Assembly: GCA_030374765.1 (NCBI GenBank)
Contig: JARGXX010000105.1
Span: 1,860,001 to 1,924,000, forward strand
From: Agarophyton chilense
Taxonomy: Eukaryota; Rhodophyta; Florideophyceae; Gracilariales; Gracilariaceae
DNA: 64,000 nt
Direction of reading: 5' to 3'
Part shown: positions 13,001-22,735 of the stretch, piece by piece
Position numbering within the stretch: position 1 is the stretch's first letter
Layout: each line of letters opens with the position of its first letter
Program-made: the position numbers and the translations under genes
The notes under the pieces: generated by a model
What the model was told of the DNA's origin: nothing
Seen by the model: only the letters and a program-made list of their open reading frames with translations
Database searches by the model: none

Positions 13001-13734
13001 CTTTATGACAGTGACACAATGGCGTTTGCTATGAGCTCGGGCAGTCGCTCAGACGGTTGCAATCATACACAAATCGAATCTCGCGCGCAGCTTCGTACCG
13101 CCCCCACTAACACGACGACGCAATCGCCAAGCGCAGCCGTAATTGAAGCTTCATATTGCCGGAAGGCCAACGCAGTCACAGCGCCATGCTGGAGCACAAG
13201 CGCGAGGAGTGCGCAGTCGACGCAACACATGCAGATCGGAGGCGCACGCAATCACGACTTCATCGGTGGCGGCGTACGCAACGAGCAAGACGCCGCGAAA
13301 TTGAAGAATGTTCAGACAGGCGGAATGCGACGTAACAGAGGCTGGCAGATGAAGCAGGGCGTGTAGTCCGCGCAGCGGCGATTGAAGGGCAGAAACGAAA
13401 GTCACACAGTCGACGTGCTCAGAGAGCGCCGCCGCGCTACGCCGGCACCATCATGCTGCAAGCGAAGAAGTCGCTTCCTTCATTCACAGGGCGCAAACAA
13501 GACTTGCAACCAAAGCAAAAAACAGCCACTTCGATTGGATCAAGTGCGGAGGTGACACGAAGTCGCTGGAGTCAGACCCCTGGTCAATCAGAAGCCGGGG
13601 TTCAACATCCAATACCCTGCTTTATGGCACCGTAGAGGTAGTTAGCTCCAGCGACGTCATGTCAATGGGGCACTTGCCAGAATACACAATACACTTATCT
13701 TAGTTAGATCTCCATCATCCGTTGGTGTTACTTC
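10001..13734. other. No gene recognised over 3.7 kb
   Basis: Only short unassignable open frames occur. Forward frames at 10248-10520 and 10586-10906 are charged and could be fragments of an old coding repeat. The frame at 12962-13366 (ATG start, 134 codons, Ser/Ala/Thr-rich with MRRNRGWQMKQG near its end) is the longest with a real ATG but has no recognisable motif. A short CAG-type run lies near 11318-11330. Confidence 0.4.
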
Positions 13735-16700
13735 TTGCATCACTCCTTTGGAATATCAATTACTAGTGCGCCGGCGACAGGAAGTGGGCTACCGAGTGTG
13801 AGTCCGGCGCCATCTATGAGATCGCTACCGAGCTCTAGTGAGACAGCCAGAATGAGTGTGGGACCGTGTTCAAGTTCGTCGATGTCTGAGAGCGTGGCGC
13901 CAAGCTCGAATGCGTTTGCATCTGGAATAATGGTACCAAGTTTAGGTTTATCTGTGTCGATGAGTGTTTTTCCGAGTCCATCATCACTCGTGAGTAGGCT
14001 TCAAGCAACTTCTACATTCAAACTTCTGCGGAGACCAAGCGCTTTGTTCATTGAGAGTTTCTCTTGGTACCCAAGTGCAACCATGAGGCCGAGTTCGAGT
14101 CCATTTAATTTGATAAATTCGGTACCGAGTCCGTCTGGATCGCGGAGCATCGTCTTGTACCCTAGTTTCACTCATTCGCCACTCCTCGACTCAATACTTC
14201 ACCCGATCTTGTATCCAGCATTAGTACGTCGGTGGTTCCGGATGCGAGTGAAGCGGTTACTTCCGCTGCCTCATCTGGTTTTGTCACAACGCCTAGTTTC
14301 TCGGTAGTGAGCCCTGGTGTGGAACCGAGTTCTAGGGTTGAAGCAAGCAAGGGACCACCAGCAGATGTGGATACTAATGGGGCGGCGACTACTGCTGCAG
14401 CGTCTGATTGTTTGGCCTCACTGAGCTTCTTGGTTGTTAGTCTTGGTGTAGAACCGAGTGCTGGTGTGTATGAAAGTGTGGTGCCATCATCAGATGTTGA
14501 TGCGAACGTAGTAGGTGCCACTGCTGCGGCGTCTGGTTCTGTTGCCTCCCCGAGGGTTTTTGTGGTGAGCCCTGGTGTGGAACCAGGTTCTAGTGTTGAA
14601 TCATTCAAGGGACAACCAGCAGATGTGGATATGAATGGGGCGGCGACTACCGCTGCGGCGTCTGATTCTTTGGCCTCACCGAGCTTCCTGGTTGTGAGTC
14701 CTGATGTAGAACCGAGTGCTGGTGTGGATGGAAGTGTAGTGCCATCATCAGATGTTGATACGATCGCAGTAGGTACAACTGCTTCAGCGTCTGGTTCTTT
14801 TGCCTCACCGAGCTTCTTGGCGGTGAGTCATGATGTAGAACCAATTTTTTGTGTCGGAGCAAGTCCAAGGATTTACTTGGTTCTAGTAATAAAGGTTTGT
14901 TGAATTCTACATTTGACTCGGGTTCGTTTGTTTTGGGCCCGGATCCGCTAACCAGCCCGTCTCTGAAATTGAAAGCAAGTGGGATAGCAAATTCGGAAGT
15001 TTTAATGGGCTCGGGTGATGGTGAAAAATTATGCTCTGGTGATGCCGTTGAGTCTTCTGTCGTACCCAGTTTTTGGTTTTCTTTTACCTTATCATCTTTT
15101 TCTCCGCCGCCTAGTAGCTTTGGGTCCACTTCGGTTCTTAGTTCTCTTGTCACTAGTCCAGGTTGGGAACCCGATGCAAGTACGGAATTTGCTCCAATCG
15201 TATCTCAAAGTTTTGATGTCAGCAGTGCTTCGAGTTCTGCCGTTTTGTCAGACTTTGAGATGTTACATAGCACTTCTGTTGATAGCAGCTTTACACCTCT
15301 ATTTTTGTCTGGTCGAGTGTCATCAGGAATTATTGAAACAGTCAGCACATCTCTATCTTCTGGTTACGGTGGCGGGTCACTTTCGACTATGGCTGACCTG
15401 TTGGAGACCGTTGCATCTTCCAAAGATTCTCAGCTGAGTTGATCAACAGTTTTTTCTGGCGCTACTGTGAAACCAATCATCAGTGGAGGCCTTAATCAAG
15501 AGGCAACTGCTAACATTAACCAAATTATGATAACAACTGGTGCATCACAGTCGCTTATGTCGCCGAGCGTCATTTGGTCTGGTGCAGCGGTGATTGGGAG
15601 TGATTCTGGAATTCTCGTCCCATCGATCCAAACAACGTCGCCCAGCTCCTCAACTAGCTCCATCTCGTTCGGGAATGGTACGATGGGTAGTACTATGTCT
15701 TAAAGCTTTGCGCTGTATGCGAGGTTTAGTGTATATCCCAGTCCGACGGCCGAAGCAGGCCATTTTGCAGAAGCGAGCCCAAGCTTACCAGCTAGCCAAA
15801 GTGATGCGACCACATCTTCTGGTGGGACGAGCCCTTTTGCACCGCCCGTCGCGTCGCCCACCGCTATTGTGCAGAGTTCGGGCGTTCTTTCATCCTTTAG
15901 CCCTTTACAAAGTGAGGAGTCGCCTGCTTCTATTTTCGCCAGCTTGCAGCCTTGGGTGCCCTCAAATACCTCGTTCAGTGTATCTGCTCGTCTTGTGCTG
16001 TCCATTGATGATTCTGGTACAGATAGCAGTAGTTCTTCAAGCCCCTTGCCTGCTGTTGGTATCGGCGAAAATAGAAATGTCGCTTCTGATTGGGATAGTT
16101 CCAAAGGGAGGGGTTCGTTCCTGGATGGCATCGGTGGCATAAGTGGGGTCTCCATTGCATCTCTTGCTGCCATTCTTGTTGTTGATGCAATGGTGTACAG
16201 GTCGCGTGCTATATTTCCCAACCTGGGAAAAGCCATAGCACTCTCTACATCTGAGAGCTCGAAACATGTTGGTACATTCTGTCAAGCATGATTAGTTTTC
16301 AGTCAAGCAGAGATGTTGATGACTGGCCATGGAGCCAGGTGTGGTTTATTGCTTCTGAACTTTCGATTGCCGCCGTGGAAATGGGGCAGGAGGCTGCTGC
16401 TGCAGTAGGGGGTCAGTTTGCCGCAGTTTTAAAGCCAGGGGCTGCTCAAGTCCGTCCGCCTCAAGTGATGACAAGGCTCGCCATACCGAGAATGTGCATG
16501 GCTTTGAGCCAGTTATCTCCTGATTCTGTGGGATCAGATGTGACGTCTTCGATATCAGCTCATTCTTCTGATCCACCGTCTTTCCCATTTTTAGAGGCGT
16601 CTTCTTCGCAGGATCAATCCAAATCTGAAGTAGAAATGGAACATGTGCAACAGGCGAGGAGGGGCACTGCTATTATTGAGAAACCCATGCTTCATCTTTT

Positions 16701-17190
16701 ATTTGTGTTTGATGCGACTGGGGCTCTTTTTTGGAGAGATTGCCGAAGAATGAAGGATATTCTCTCCACACTAGGTGGTGTGATTGATAGTGTACAGGAA
16801 CAAGTTCATGAAGGATCTCGAGTCGGATTTGTGGAGTACGCCTATGAATCCATGGTGGTTGCGGAACGGGACAGGGATTTTGATGCCGTCAGGAGACATA
16901 TCCTGACTTCATTTCAAGGTGATGCAAATAAATGGGATACTAACGACATGTACACATATGAGGTTAGTGATGAAGTTTGGTGAAATGTCTTGAGAAAAGT
17001 CGATAGCTTGGTCAAAGATCTTACAAAGCTCAGTGGTGGTCAAGCTAGAAATGGAGGTGATATTGATGAGGAACTTCAACTGTGCGAGCAACCGAAGTGC
17101 CACCCACCATGAATGAAATGTGCAGAGAAGCACATGCTGCCTTGAAATGGTCTAGATATGAAATGATAACTGCAATTGCGGAGATGTAGC
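13735..17190 (+). pseudogene. Ser-rich repeat protein with membrane segment and VWA domain, decayed
   Basis: Protein-like sequence runs through frame 1 (to about 14170), frame 3 (about 14230-14850), frame 2 (about 14850-16290) and frame 1 again (16288 on), so at least three shifts or splice junctions. The N-terminal two thirds is Ser/Val/Pro-rich and mucin-like, with 43-residue repeats. In-frame stops lie at 15440-15442 and 15701-15703. A hydrophobic stretch with VSIASLAAILVVDAMVY (about 16150-16200) looks like a single membrane span. From about 16690 a von Willebrand A-like domain reads LHLLFVFDATGALF, GSRVGFVEYAY and, past a stop at 16981-16983, VDSLVKDLTKLSGG. Its MIDAS-type motif is DATGA rather than DxSxS. 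The layout suggests a cell-surface adhesion-like protein. The start codon is not seen, and the sequence ends abruptly at about 17190. Confidence 0.5.
14250..14870 (+). repeat. 129-bp coding tandem repeat, about 4.5 copies
   Basis: Matching points (G[GA]TGTRGAACC) recur at 14316, 14445, 14574, 14703 and 14832, spacing exactly 129 bp, which is 43 codons. Units alternate between two types: one with a GPPADVDTNGAATTAAAS-like segment and one with VPSSDVD. The real higher-order period is therefore 258 bp. The repeat lies inside the Ser-rich pseudogene and keeps its frame, as expected of protein-level repeat expansion. Confidence 0.85.
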
Positions 17191-17984
17191 GCTTGAATGT
17201 GTATTTGTGTTCGTAGTTGACGACGGCGGCGGAGATGAGAAGAATGATGTAGAGGGAGTTGGTGAGTACCCAAGGGACGGCTGTGAGGGAGGTGAAGGCG
17301 GAGGGGTTGAACAATTCGAGGAGGAAGTGAGCAAAGAAGACGGGAACGACTCTACCGAGGAGTGTTTGAATGGAGAGGACGATGTCCTCAAGGAAGAGAG
17401 TGCGACACAAAGACTTCAGGAAAGTGATGTAGGTGACATAGAGAATGCGATGAGAGTGGCAGGGGATGTTGGGGAGAAGAAGGAGGATGTGGAAAGGATT
17501 CCCGACGTGGCAGAACATTATGAGTCTGTCTACGGAGTAGGTTGTGAGGGCCAAGAGTAGATCGTTGGTGAAGAATGAGATTGAGGCGGTCTTAATGGAG
17601 AAGAGGAGGGAGAATTGGGGAGGGAATAATTGGTATGCAAAAGCGATGGAGGCGATGAAGGCGATGAGGCCCCTTAGGGCAAATCCTATGAATTTTGTTA
17701 CCAGAGTGCGGAGTCGTCCGGAGTGAAGATTTCGGTTGATGGAACGGGTGGCTACGGATCTATGGAAATTTTTATGGATGTCGAAAGCGAAGTAAAATAA
17801 GAGGATGTGAAACAATTTTTCGATGATGCTGTAAAAGATGGTGAAACGTGTTTCTCTTTCGCAGGAGGTGTGACTAATGAGGAAGTAGTAAGTGAGTCTT
17901 GGTTTGACAGTGCCGTAGTTTCGACAGCGAAGAAGAGTAGGAGTGCGAAGGAGAGGAGAAAATTGAGGGTAAACATGTGGGAAG
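17190..17984 (-). pseudogene. Polytopic membrane-protein gene, interrupted by an LTR element
   Basis: A reverse frame from the LTR edge down to about 17190 encodes several hydrophobic segments, including LRGLIAFIASIAFAYQLF, ISFFTNDLLLALTTYSV, PFHILLLLPNIP, VVPVFFAHFLLELFN and NSLYIILLISAAVV. Codons strongly prefer C at the third position (ttc, ctc, acc, gcc), marking this as the true strand; the acidic forward frames here are shadows. Five or more membrane spans and basic loops (RSINRNLHSGRLRT) suggest an integral membrane protein of unknown function. The chromovirus at 17990 cuts off its 5' end. Downstream of about 17190 the C-ending bias stops where the forward VWA-like sequence ends, so its 3' end is also lost or rearranged. 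A second frame opens at 17976 with a signal-peptide-like MFTLNFLLSFALLLFF, so the start remains unsettled. Confidence 0.5.
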
Positions 17985-17989
17985 GGGTT

Positions 17990-18902
17990 TGTGGAGCAAA
18001 ACCCGGCGACGGGAAGTGCTCTCAAGGTGTTCGAAGCCTTGCTCCCTGGGGGAGGCAGACTCAGAGACAGAGCCCTCCGTTCCACCCGTAGTGTGGGGTG
18101 TAACTCCCACGGGGGATTCCGGCAGTACCGACGGAGGTGAGGGGTAGAAACCGTTGGATCGGGAATGGGTATGGGTATCCCAAAGAATGGGGGAAAATCC
18201 GGCGAAGAGGAAAAACGGGGTGAGGGTCGGGCACTAACAGGCACCGGACCCGAGAACCAGAAAAGGGGCGAAACAACAAAAGAAACCCAGTACAGGGGCG
18301 AAAACCTGTCCTCGAAAGGAAACACAAAAAGCACGCAACAAGTAAGCAGAACCCCCACGGCGTATCGTGCACGCAGGTAGTCTGAGCGGTCCCAAGGGGG
18401 TGGTTGCACGGAACCCAAACGTAGGCACTCTCCAAGTGGAGTCGTATCCCTACGCAGCCGTTGCTAACCAGAGCCCGTTCCGGGTTGTAAGCCCGAAACG
18501 ATGGCGACGAAGAACCTCTAAAGGTATCGAAGACCAACCTTGGTTACCATTTACTCTGAGCTCGGACTGTCAGATCTCGCCTCCCTAAGTAGGGCCCACT
18601 AACTAAACTCTACAGTAGTGCACACCTGCTCAGGGCCATACACGTGGAGATCCCACTGCCAGGGCCCAAAAGTCCAACGTTCTACAAATATCCGAAAATC
18701 GGTGCCAAAACTAAGCCACGTGTATCACGGGGCCAATCCAACCATGGGCCATCCGAATTTTCCCTTATTGGCGAAATATAACCAGAAAACAGTGCCACCT
18801 CAGCACACTTTAGAGGGGATCATAATCATAACCCTCGGAGGGTTTAATCCTCATTCTATGAGTTGCATCTTCAAGTATCCCCTAACTGGGCGTTGCTCTA
18901 TA
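17990..18902 (-). repeat. 3' LTR of element 1
   Basis: This is the 913-bp copy of the repeat at 27441-28353, with about 12 mismatches by eye. Its outer edge abuts the target duplication GGGTT (17985-17989). The inner edge is diverged from the canonical TG but aligns to the same length. Open frames inside the LTR are repeated in both copies and are not separate genes. Confidence 0.92.
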
Positions 18903-18918
18903 TCTCCCCCTCCTTAAG
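18903..18918 (-). promoter_or_regulatory. Polypurine tract of element 1
   Basis: Pyrimidine-rich on the given strand (TCTCCCCCTCCTTAAG), hence GGAGGGGGAGA on the element strand, directly against the 3' LTR. This is where plus-strand DNA synthesis is primed in LTR retrotransposons. Confidence 0.75.
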
Positions 18919-18981
18919 ACGAGGAAGAACATTCCGAGCCGCGGGTGTCTAGCTTTCCGATCACTATACATACTTCTCTCA

Positions 18982-20838
18982 ATGGGGTCCTTCACCACTT
19001 CTGAGGATCGCCACAAAACCGGCACATCGGTACAACTTTCTTCTACTCCTCCGACTTTCGGCGATAAGCAACTTCTCGCAGCAGCGGTTTCGACTAGACC
19101 TCTTAAGGGAATGAACCCATACGTCATTAACCCACTCTCGAGGCCATCGGCCTCCGCGCCGGCGGACAACGAAGCTCCCCAGCAGGGTAGATATTTCTCC
19201 GGTTTGGATGCGGCTCCGTCAGGTACCGAACCTTCCGCCTCGGCGGGCAACCGACATCTTCAGGAGGATTTGGACATCACCGCGGTGGCGTGGAACTCCG
19301 CTCATGCGATGCCCTTGGTAGCAAACTCCAGAGGTTGGATCTCAAACGAATCCTTTCGAAGGTGGAGTCCCCTTACCGATCCGGTGATATATTCTCGCGC
19401 TCCGTGGTTCCATCCGACAGCGGTTCGCGACGATGAGCTCATCGACTCCTACGTGGAGGACGGCTTATTGCCGAGTGGCCTACTTGTTGAGGTTGTACGT
19501 TCTACTGATTGGAGGGCGCGGGTAGCCATAGAGCCTCAGTATCTATACCGCAATCGCGGGGAGTCCCTGGACAAGGCGCGCGCAGCGATGGCGGCTCTGG
19601 CCTACCAGCGATTGGAGAGATCACGCTTTGACCATCTGGTTCCCCCGGAATACGGGTTCGACGTCGCCTATTACCGCACGTACGGTGAGGTCTCCTACGG
19701 GGATAACCTGGCAGCCTTTCCCGAAGCCGAGTTCCGCGGACCGGGTTTTCCTCTCCGAGAAGATATGCTCCAATGGAGTCGCCCCATCCTTCGGGCTGAA
19801 TTCAGGTACCTCCAACGGCAGTTTATCCAGTATGGGTTCGATCGACGCGTGCGCTTCGAGCGCCGCTCGCGCTCCCGTTTCGGGTTCCTTGTCCCTTATC
19901 CTCACGTGGAACTGGAGCGTATCCGTAACACGGCGAAGGTTGGGCGATTCGTGCCCCTTCCAGCTTGGTGGAGTAAGGTCGAGGTCCCCCGAGGGTGCTT
20001 TGCTGAACTGCCCCCGTGCATCTACTATATCGGGTCTCGTTTGATGCACGACCCGAACTCGGGATACTGGGCCCTCGTTGCAGCCGAGTGGGCAGCCCGC
20101 GTAGCGGCGCACCTCCTCTGGGATGCTCATGACCATTTCCGTATCTGGTATATTCCTCCGATGCTACGGACCATCATGCGTCAGATCGACCTTGTCCCAG
20201 CGTTGGGTTCGGCCAGCAACGTGCAGGGCCTGTATCCAATCTTGGACGTGATCGACAACACCCAATGGGATCGAGTTCCAGTGGCAAATCAGCCCGCAGG
20301 GGAAGGATCCGCGCGAGACAAGTCTCCTGGCCGGTACGATCCGGGCTCCGGTAACTGGGTCTATTACAATCCCTTCGAAGGGGTTCGCATCAGCGCGGCG
20401 CAAGCACGGGCGCTGATTGACTCGCCTCGACCGATGCCGGTGGGACACCCGACGGGGTTCATTTATACCGACGATTACGAGTACGAGCCTCCAGTAGACC
20501 TGGACGATCCAGCGTTGGATAACGACGTGCCAGCTCCTAGTGGAGTACTCCCCGTGGAGCCATCTGCACCCTTCCAACCAGTGGGAACGACCTCAGCTGC
20601 GGCGGCGAATGCATCCGGTGGCGGTCCATCTGCTCCCCCCGGGTGGAGTGTGAACACCCTTGCGCAGGCGCCGGTTGCCACTCCGCAAGCGGATAGTGTG
20701 CGACAAGACCTCGTGAACGCATGCATTCCGATTCCCCCGGGTATGACGGATGTGAGCCAGATGTTGGCTTTCGCCTCGGCGTACCATCAGGGTCAGAATC
20801 CCAACGGTGGGGCGGGTCCCTCCTCGGGCTTTCCGTAG
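18982..20838 (+). CDS. Antisense ORF of chromovirus element 1, unknown function
   Basis: An uninterrupted 618-codon frame starts at a real ATG (18982) and runs opposite to gag-pol, between the chromodomain and the 3' LTR. The protein has a low-complexity N-terminus, a central domain rich in aromatic and Arg residues (DVAYYRTYGEVSYGD, LRAEFRYLQRQFIQYGFD, WWSKVEVPRGCF, YWALVAAEWAARVAAHLLWD, FRIWYIPPMLRTIM), and a Pro/Ala/Gly-rich tail. It has no signal peptide, membrane span or zinc motif, so it does not look like an envelope protein. Related sequence lies in the same position and orientation in element 2. Antisense accessory ORFs are known in some plant gypsy elements (for example Grande). The 3' LTR may supply an antisense promoter; that is inference. 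Openness over 1.8 kb argues it was recently under selection. Confidence 0.75.
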   Translation: MGSFTTSEDRHKTGTSVQLSSTPPTFGDKQLLAAAVSTRPLKGMNPYVINPLSRPSASAPADNEAPQQGRYFSGLDAAPSGTEPSASAGNRHLQEDLDITAVAWNSAHAMPLVANSRGWISNESFRRWSPLTDPVIYSRAPWFHPTAVRDDELIDSYVEDGLLPSGLLVEVVRSTDWRARVAIEPQYLYRNRGESLDKARAAMAALAYQRLERSRFDHLVPPEYGFDVAYYRTYGEVSYGDNLAAFPEAEFRGPGFPLREDMLQWSRPILRAEFRYLQRQFIQYGFDRRVRFERRSRSRFGFLVPYPHVELERIRNTAKVGRFVPLPAWWSKVEVPRGCFAELPPCIYYIGSRLMHDPNSGYWALVAAEWAARVAAHLLWDAHDHFRIWYIPPMLRTIMRQIDLVPALGSASNVQGLYPILDVIDNTQWDRVPVANQPAGEGSARDKSPGRYDPGSGNWVYYNPFEGVRISAAQARALIDSPRPMPVGHPTGFIYTDDYEYEPPVDLDDPALDNDVPAPSGVLPVEPSAPFQPVGTTSAAAANASGGGPSAPPGWSVNTLAQAPVATPQADSVRQDLVNACIPIPPGMTDVSQMLAFASAYHQGQNPNGGAGPSSGFP

Positions 20839-20889
20839 TTCCGCCTTCGGGCAATTGTAGAGTCCATAGCTTGGCGACAATAGTAAACT

Positions 20890-21065
20890 TCTGATATTTG
20901 CATAACTTCTTTTCTTCTTCCTTCCTAGGATCTTAACTTCTACTTCATCTTCTTCTTTCTTAGGATCTTCTTCATCTTTGTCTTCGACTTCTTCCCTTCC
21001 TAGGGTCCAATCTTCTTCTTAATCTTCTTCTCCACTTTGTGGGTCTTCTTTTCCTTTTTCATTAT
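20890..21065 (+). repeat. CT-rich low-complexity tract with repeated CTTCCTAGG motif
   Basis: A pyrimidine-rich stretch between the antisense ORF and the chromodomain region, made of TTCTTCTTC-type runs and three near copies of TTCYTAGGRTC. It could contain antisense 3' signals; no function is shown. Confidence 0.55.
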
Positions 21066-21234
21066 AAACTGTCCCGATAACCGGTGTTGTGTTCCCCGGT
21101 TAACGGCGCTAGGCCGAGGGCCAGTAAACCTTCCCTCTCAATACGTGTTCTTCGGGATACTCTCCTCAATTCCTCTCAGAGGTCCAAAATCTTCCTCACT
21201 TCGAGGTCCCATCCACAACAGTTCCCGTGGTGGC

Positions 21235-21525
21235 TTACCCGACTTGGGCACGATCCAGACTTGGAGGCAAGGTTACCCGAGCGCGTCGGTGATAGGATAA
21301 AACCTTAGACCTCGGAAGGTGCTCAATGGGTTCCACTGTATCCTCATCAGGCGAGAATCCGTACCATCGGACTTGGTAGCGAACATCTCCCTCGGGGGTG
21401 TAGATGTGACGCACGATGCGATCGATAACGAATTCCTGCGGGTACACTTTTCCCTGTTCGGGCTTCTCTTCCATCTTGGAACGCTCAAGTTCCCTTGAGG
21501 GTGTTAACATAGGGTCTAGACACAC
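21235..21525 (-). CDS. Chromodomain region of element 1 pol
   Basis: The reverse frame contains EFVIDRIVRHIY, VRYQVRWYGFSPDEDTVEP and HLPRSKVLSYHRR, the three-strand-plus-helix pattern of a chromodomain. Such a domain at the end of pol defines chromoviruses and is thought to guide integration to modified histones. Element 2 has its own at about 58430-58600. Confidence 0.8.
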   Translation of the reverse strand: MCLDPMLTPSRELERSKMEEKPEQGKVYPQEFVIDRIVRHIYTPEGDVRYQVRWYGFSPDEDTVEPIEHLPRSKVLSYHRRARVTLPPSLDRAQVG

Positions 21526-22006
21526 CCCGGTGGGTTCTTTTCCGTGTTGCGAGCGGGTCTCAGCACTTTGTCCAAACGGCGCCGAGTGGCCTGTGGGCTA
21601 CGTTGTAACTTCCGTTTGCGGAGTCGAAACGGCCCAGTTTAGGGTTCTTCTTAAAGCTGAGATTTTTCCGATAACAACAGTGTTCTTAGATTTCGTGACG
21701 GTTGAGAAACCGCGACGCGGTAGCGTCTCTAATCTCAGGGGGGTAAGACTTCAACGTCAACCCGAGCTACGGGGACGAAGATTGCTCTGGTTCAACGCGC
21801 CGTGCGACGGTTGGTCGTCAGAGCCTTTTGATTGGCTCGGTGCCATTCGACGTGGGCCACATAAATGCGTGGGCGCCGGTTGCCACTCCGCAAGCGGGTA
21901 TGAGCTGGCGCTTTACGCACGCGCTAGCACTCTCCTGAGCTGTCCCCGACGGGTCTCACTCATTTCTTTTCCATTCCTGAGGGTTCCAGTGTCTCCATAG
22001 GAGTTC

Positions 22007-22669
22007 CTATTCCCATTCCATAACAGAGAGCCAAATTTGGTCAACCTCGTCGTCGAGATCTTCCCCGTGCGGGTCCGCTGACACAGCTCGTTCCCGAGAA
22101 AGCGGGGTTTGAGTGTGCGACACCTCAGTGTCTCTTCTGCGGCGGCGGGTGATCGTCGGCTCGGTAGGCGTTCCGGGTGCGGAGTTCTCCACACGACTCT
22201 CCCTAGGCGGGGTTTCGTCATCTTTTCTGACGTCGTGCTCGGCTGGGTCGGCGGTGATGTCGCTACCCATATGCTGGGGTTGTGACTTCTCTGTCGCCGG
22301 CTCGGTCGGGCTCGCCGTCTCACTGTGAGAACTAGATTCCCTGTTAGGGCGACTGGCTGACGCCGAAACATCGTCCTGCGAAGGAACTAAGTCCTCCTCC
22401 CCCTCCTTAGGCGGAGAGCCAGGAGGCTTGATTACCTCCGGTGGGGGAGTAACTCTGTAAGAGTTCGTTGACTGGGCCCTTGAGGGAGCGGGCCCAGGTT
22501 CGGGAGTATCCGAAGTTAAAGAGCCGGTCGGCGAATCCAGACTCTCGTTGACGAGTATATCGTCACAAACATCATCCGTCAGCGGTTGAGCTCCTCCCTC
22601 GAGGTCCGATTCCATAAAGCATGGGATGTCATCGTCCTCGTAGGGTTCCGTTTCCGCTGTGGTTCCCAA
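22007..22669 (-). CDS. Hydrophilic linker region downstream of RNase H, element 1
   Basis: A Glu/Ser/Pro/Thr-rich reverse frame beginning with YEDDDIPCFMESD. Element 2 has the related DDDIPCFLVS directly after its RNase H, so this is the same junction. The remainder is disordered-looking sequence with a basic RRRRRDTEV patch. No zinc-binding or catalytic core of an integrase is visible here. Confidence 0.5.
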   Translation of the reverse strand: MGTTAETEPYEDDDIPCFMESDLEGGAQPLTDDVCDDILVNESLDSPTGSLTSDTPEPGPAPSRAQSTNSYRVTPPPEVIKPPGSPPKEGEEDLVPSQDDVSASASRPNRESSSHSETASPTEPATEKSQPQHMGSDITADPAEHDVRKDDETPPRESRVENSAPGTPTEPTITRRRRRDTEVSHTQTPLSRERAVSADPHGEDLDDEVDQIWLSVMEWE

Positions 22670-22735
22670 GCGGGATAGTGCATCAGCCTGAGTGTTCAGC
22701 TTCCCTTTCTTGTACAGGATCTCAAAGTCGAATTC

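Noticed and set aside
17207-17560. Acidic forward frame (Asp/Glu/Gly-rich)
   Set aside because: It is the antisense shadow of the C3-biased membrane-protein frame on the reverse strand.
17045-18418. A 457-codon reverse open frame read as one gene
   Set aside because: It crosses the LTR boundary at 17990. The upstream half is LTR sequence repeated at 27441-28353, and the last part (below about 17190) lies opposite the forward VWA-like sequence. Only the middle is a credible gene.
18061-18537. Open reverse frames inside the element 1 LTR (also 27512-27988)
   Set aside because: Duplicated with the LTRs; no motif, no independent evidence of coding.
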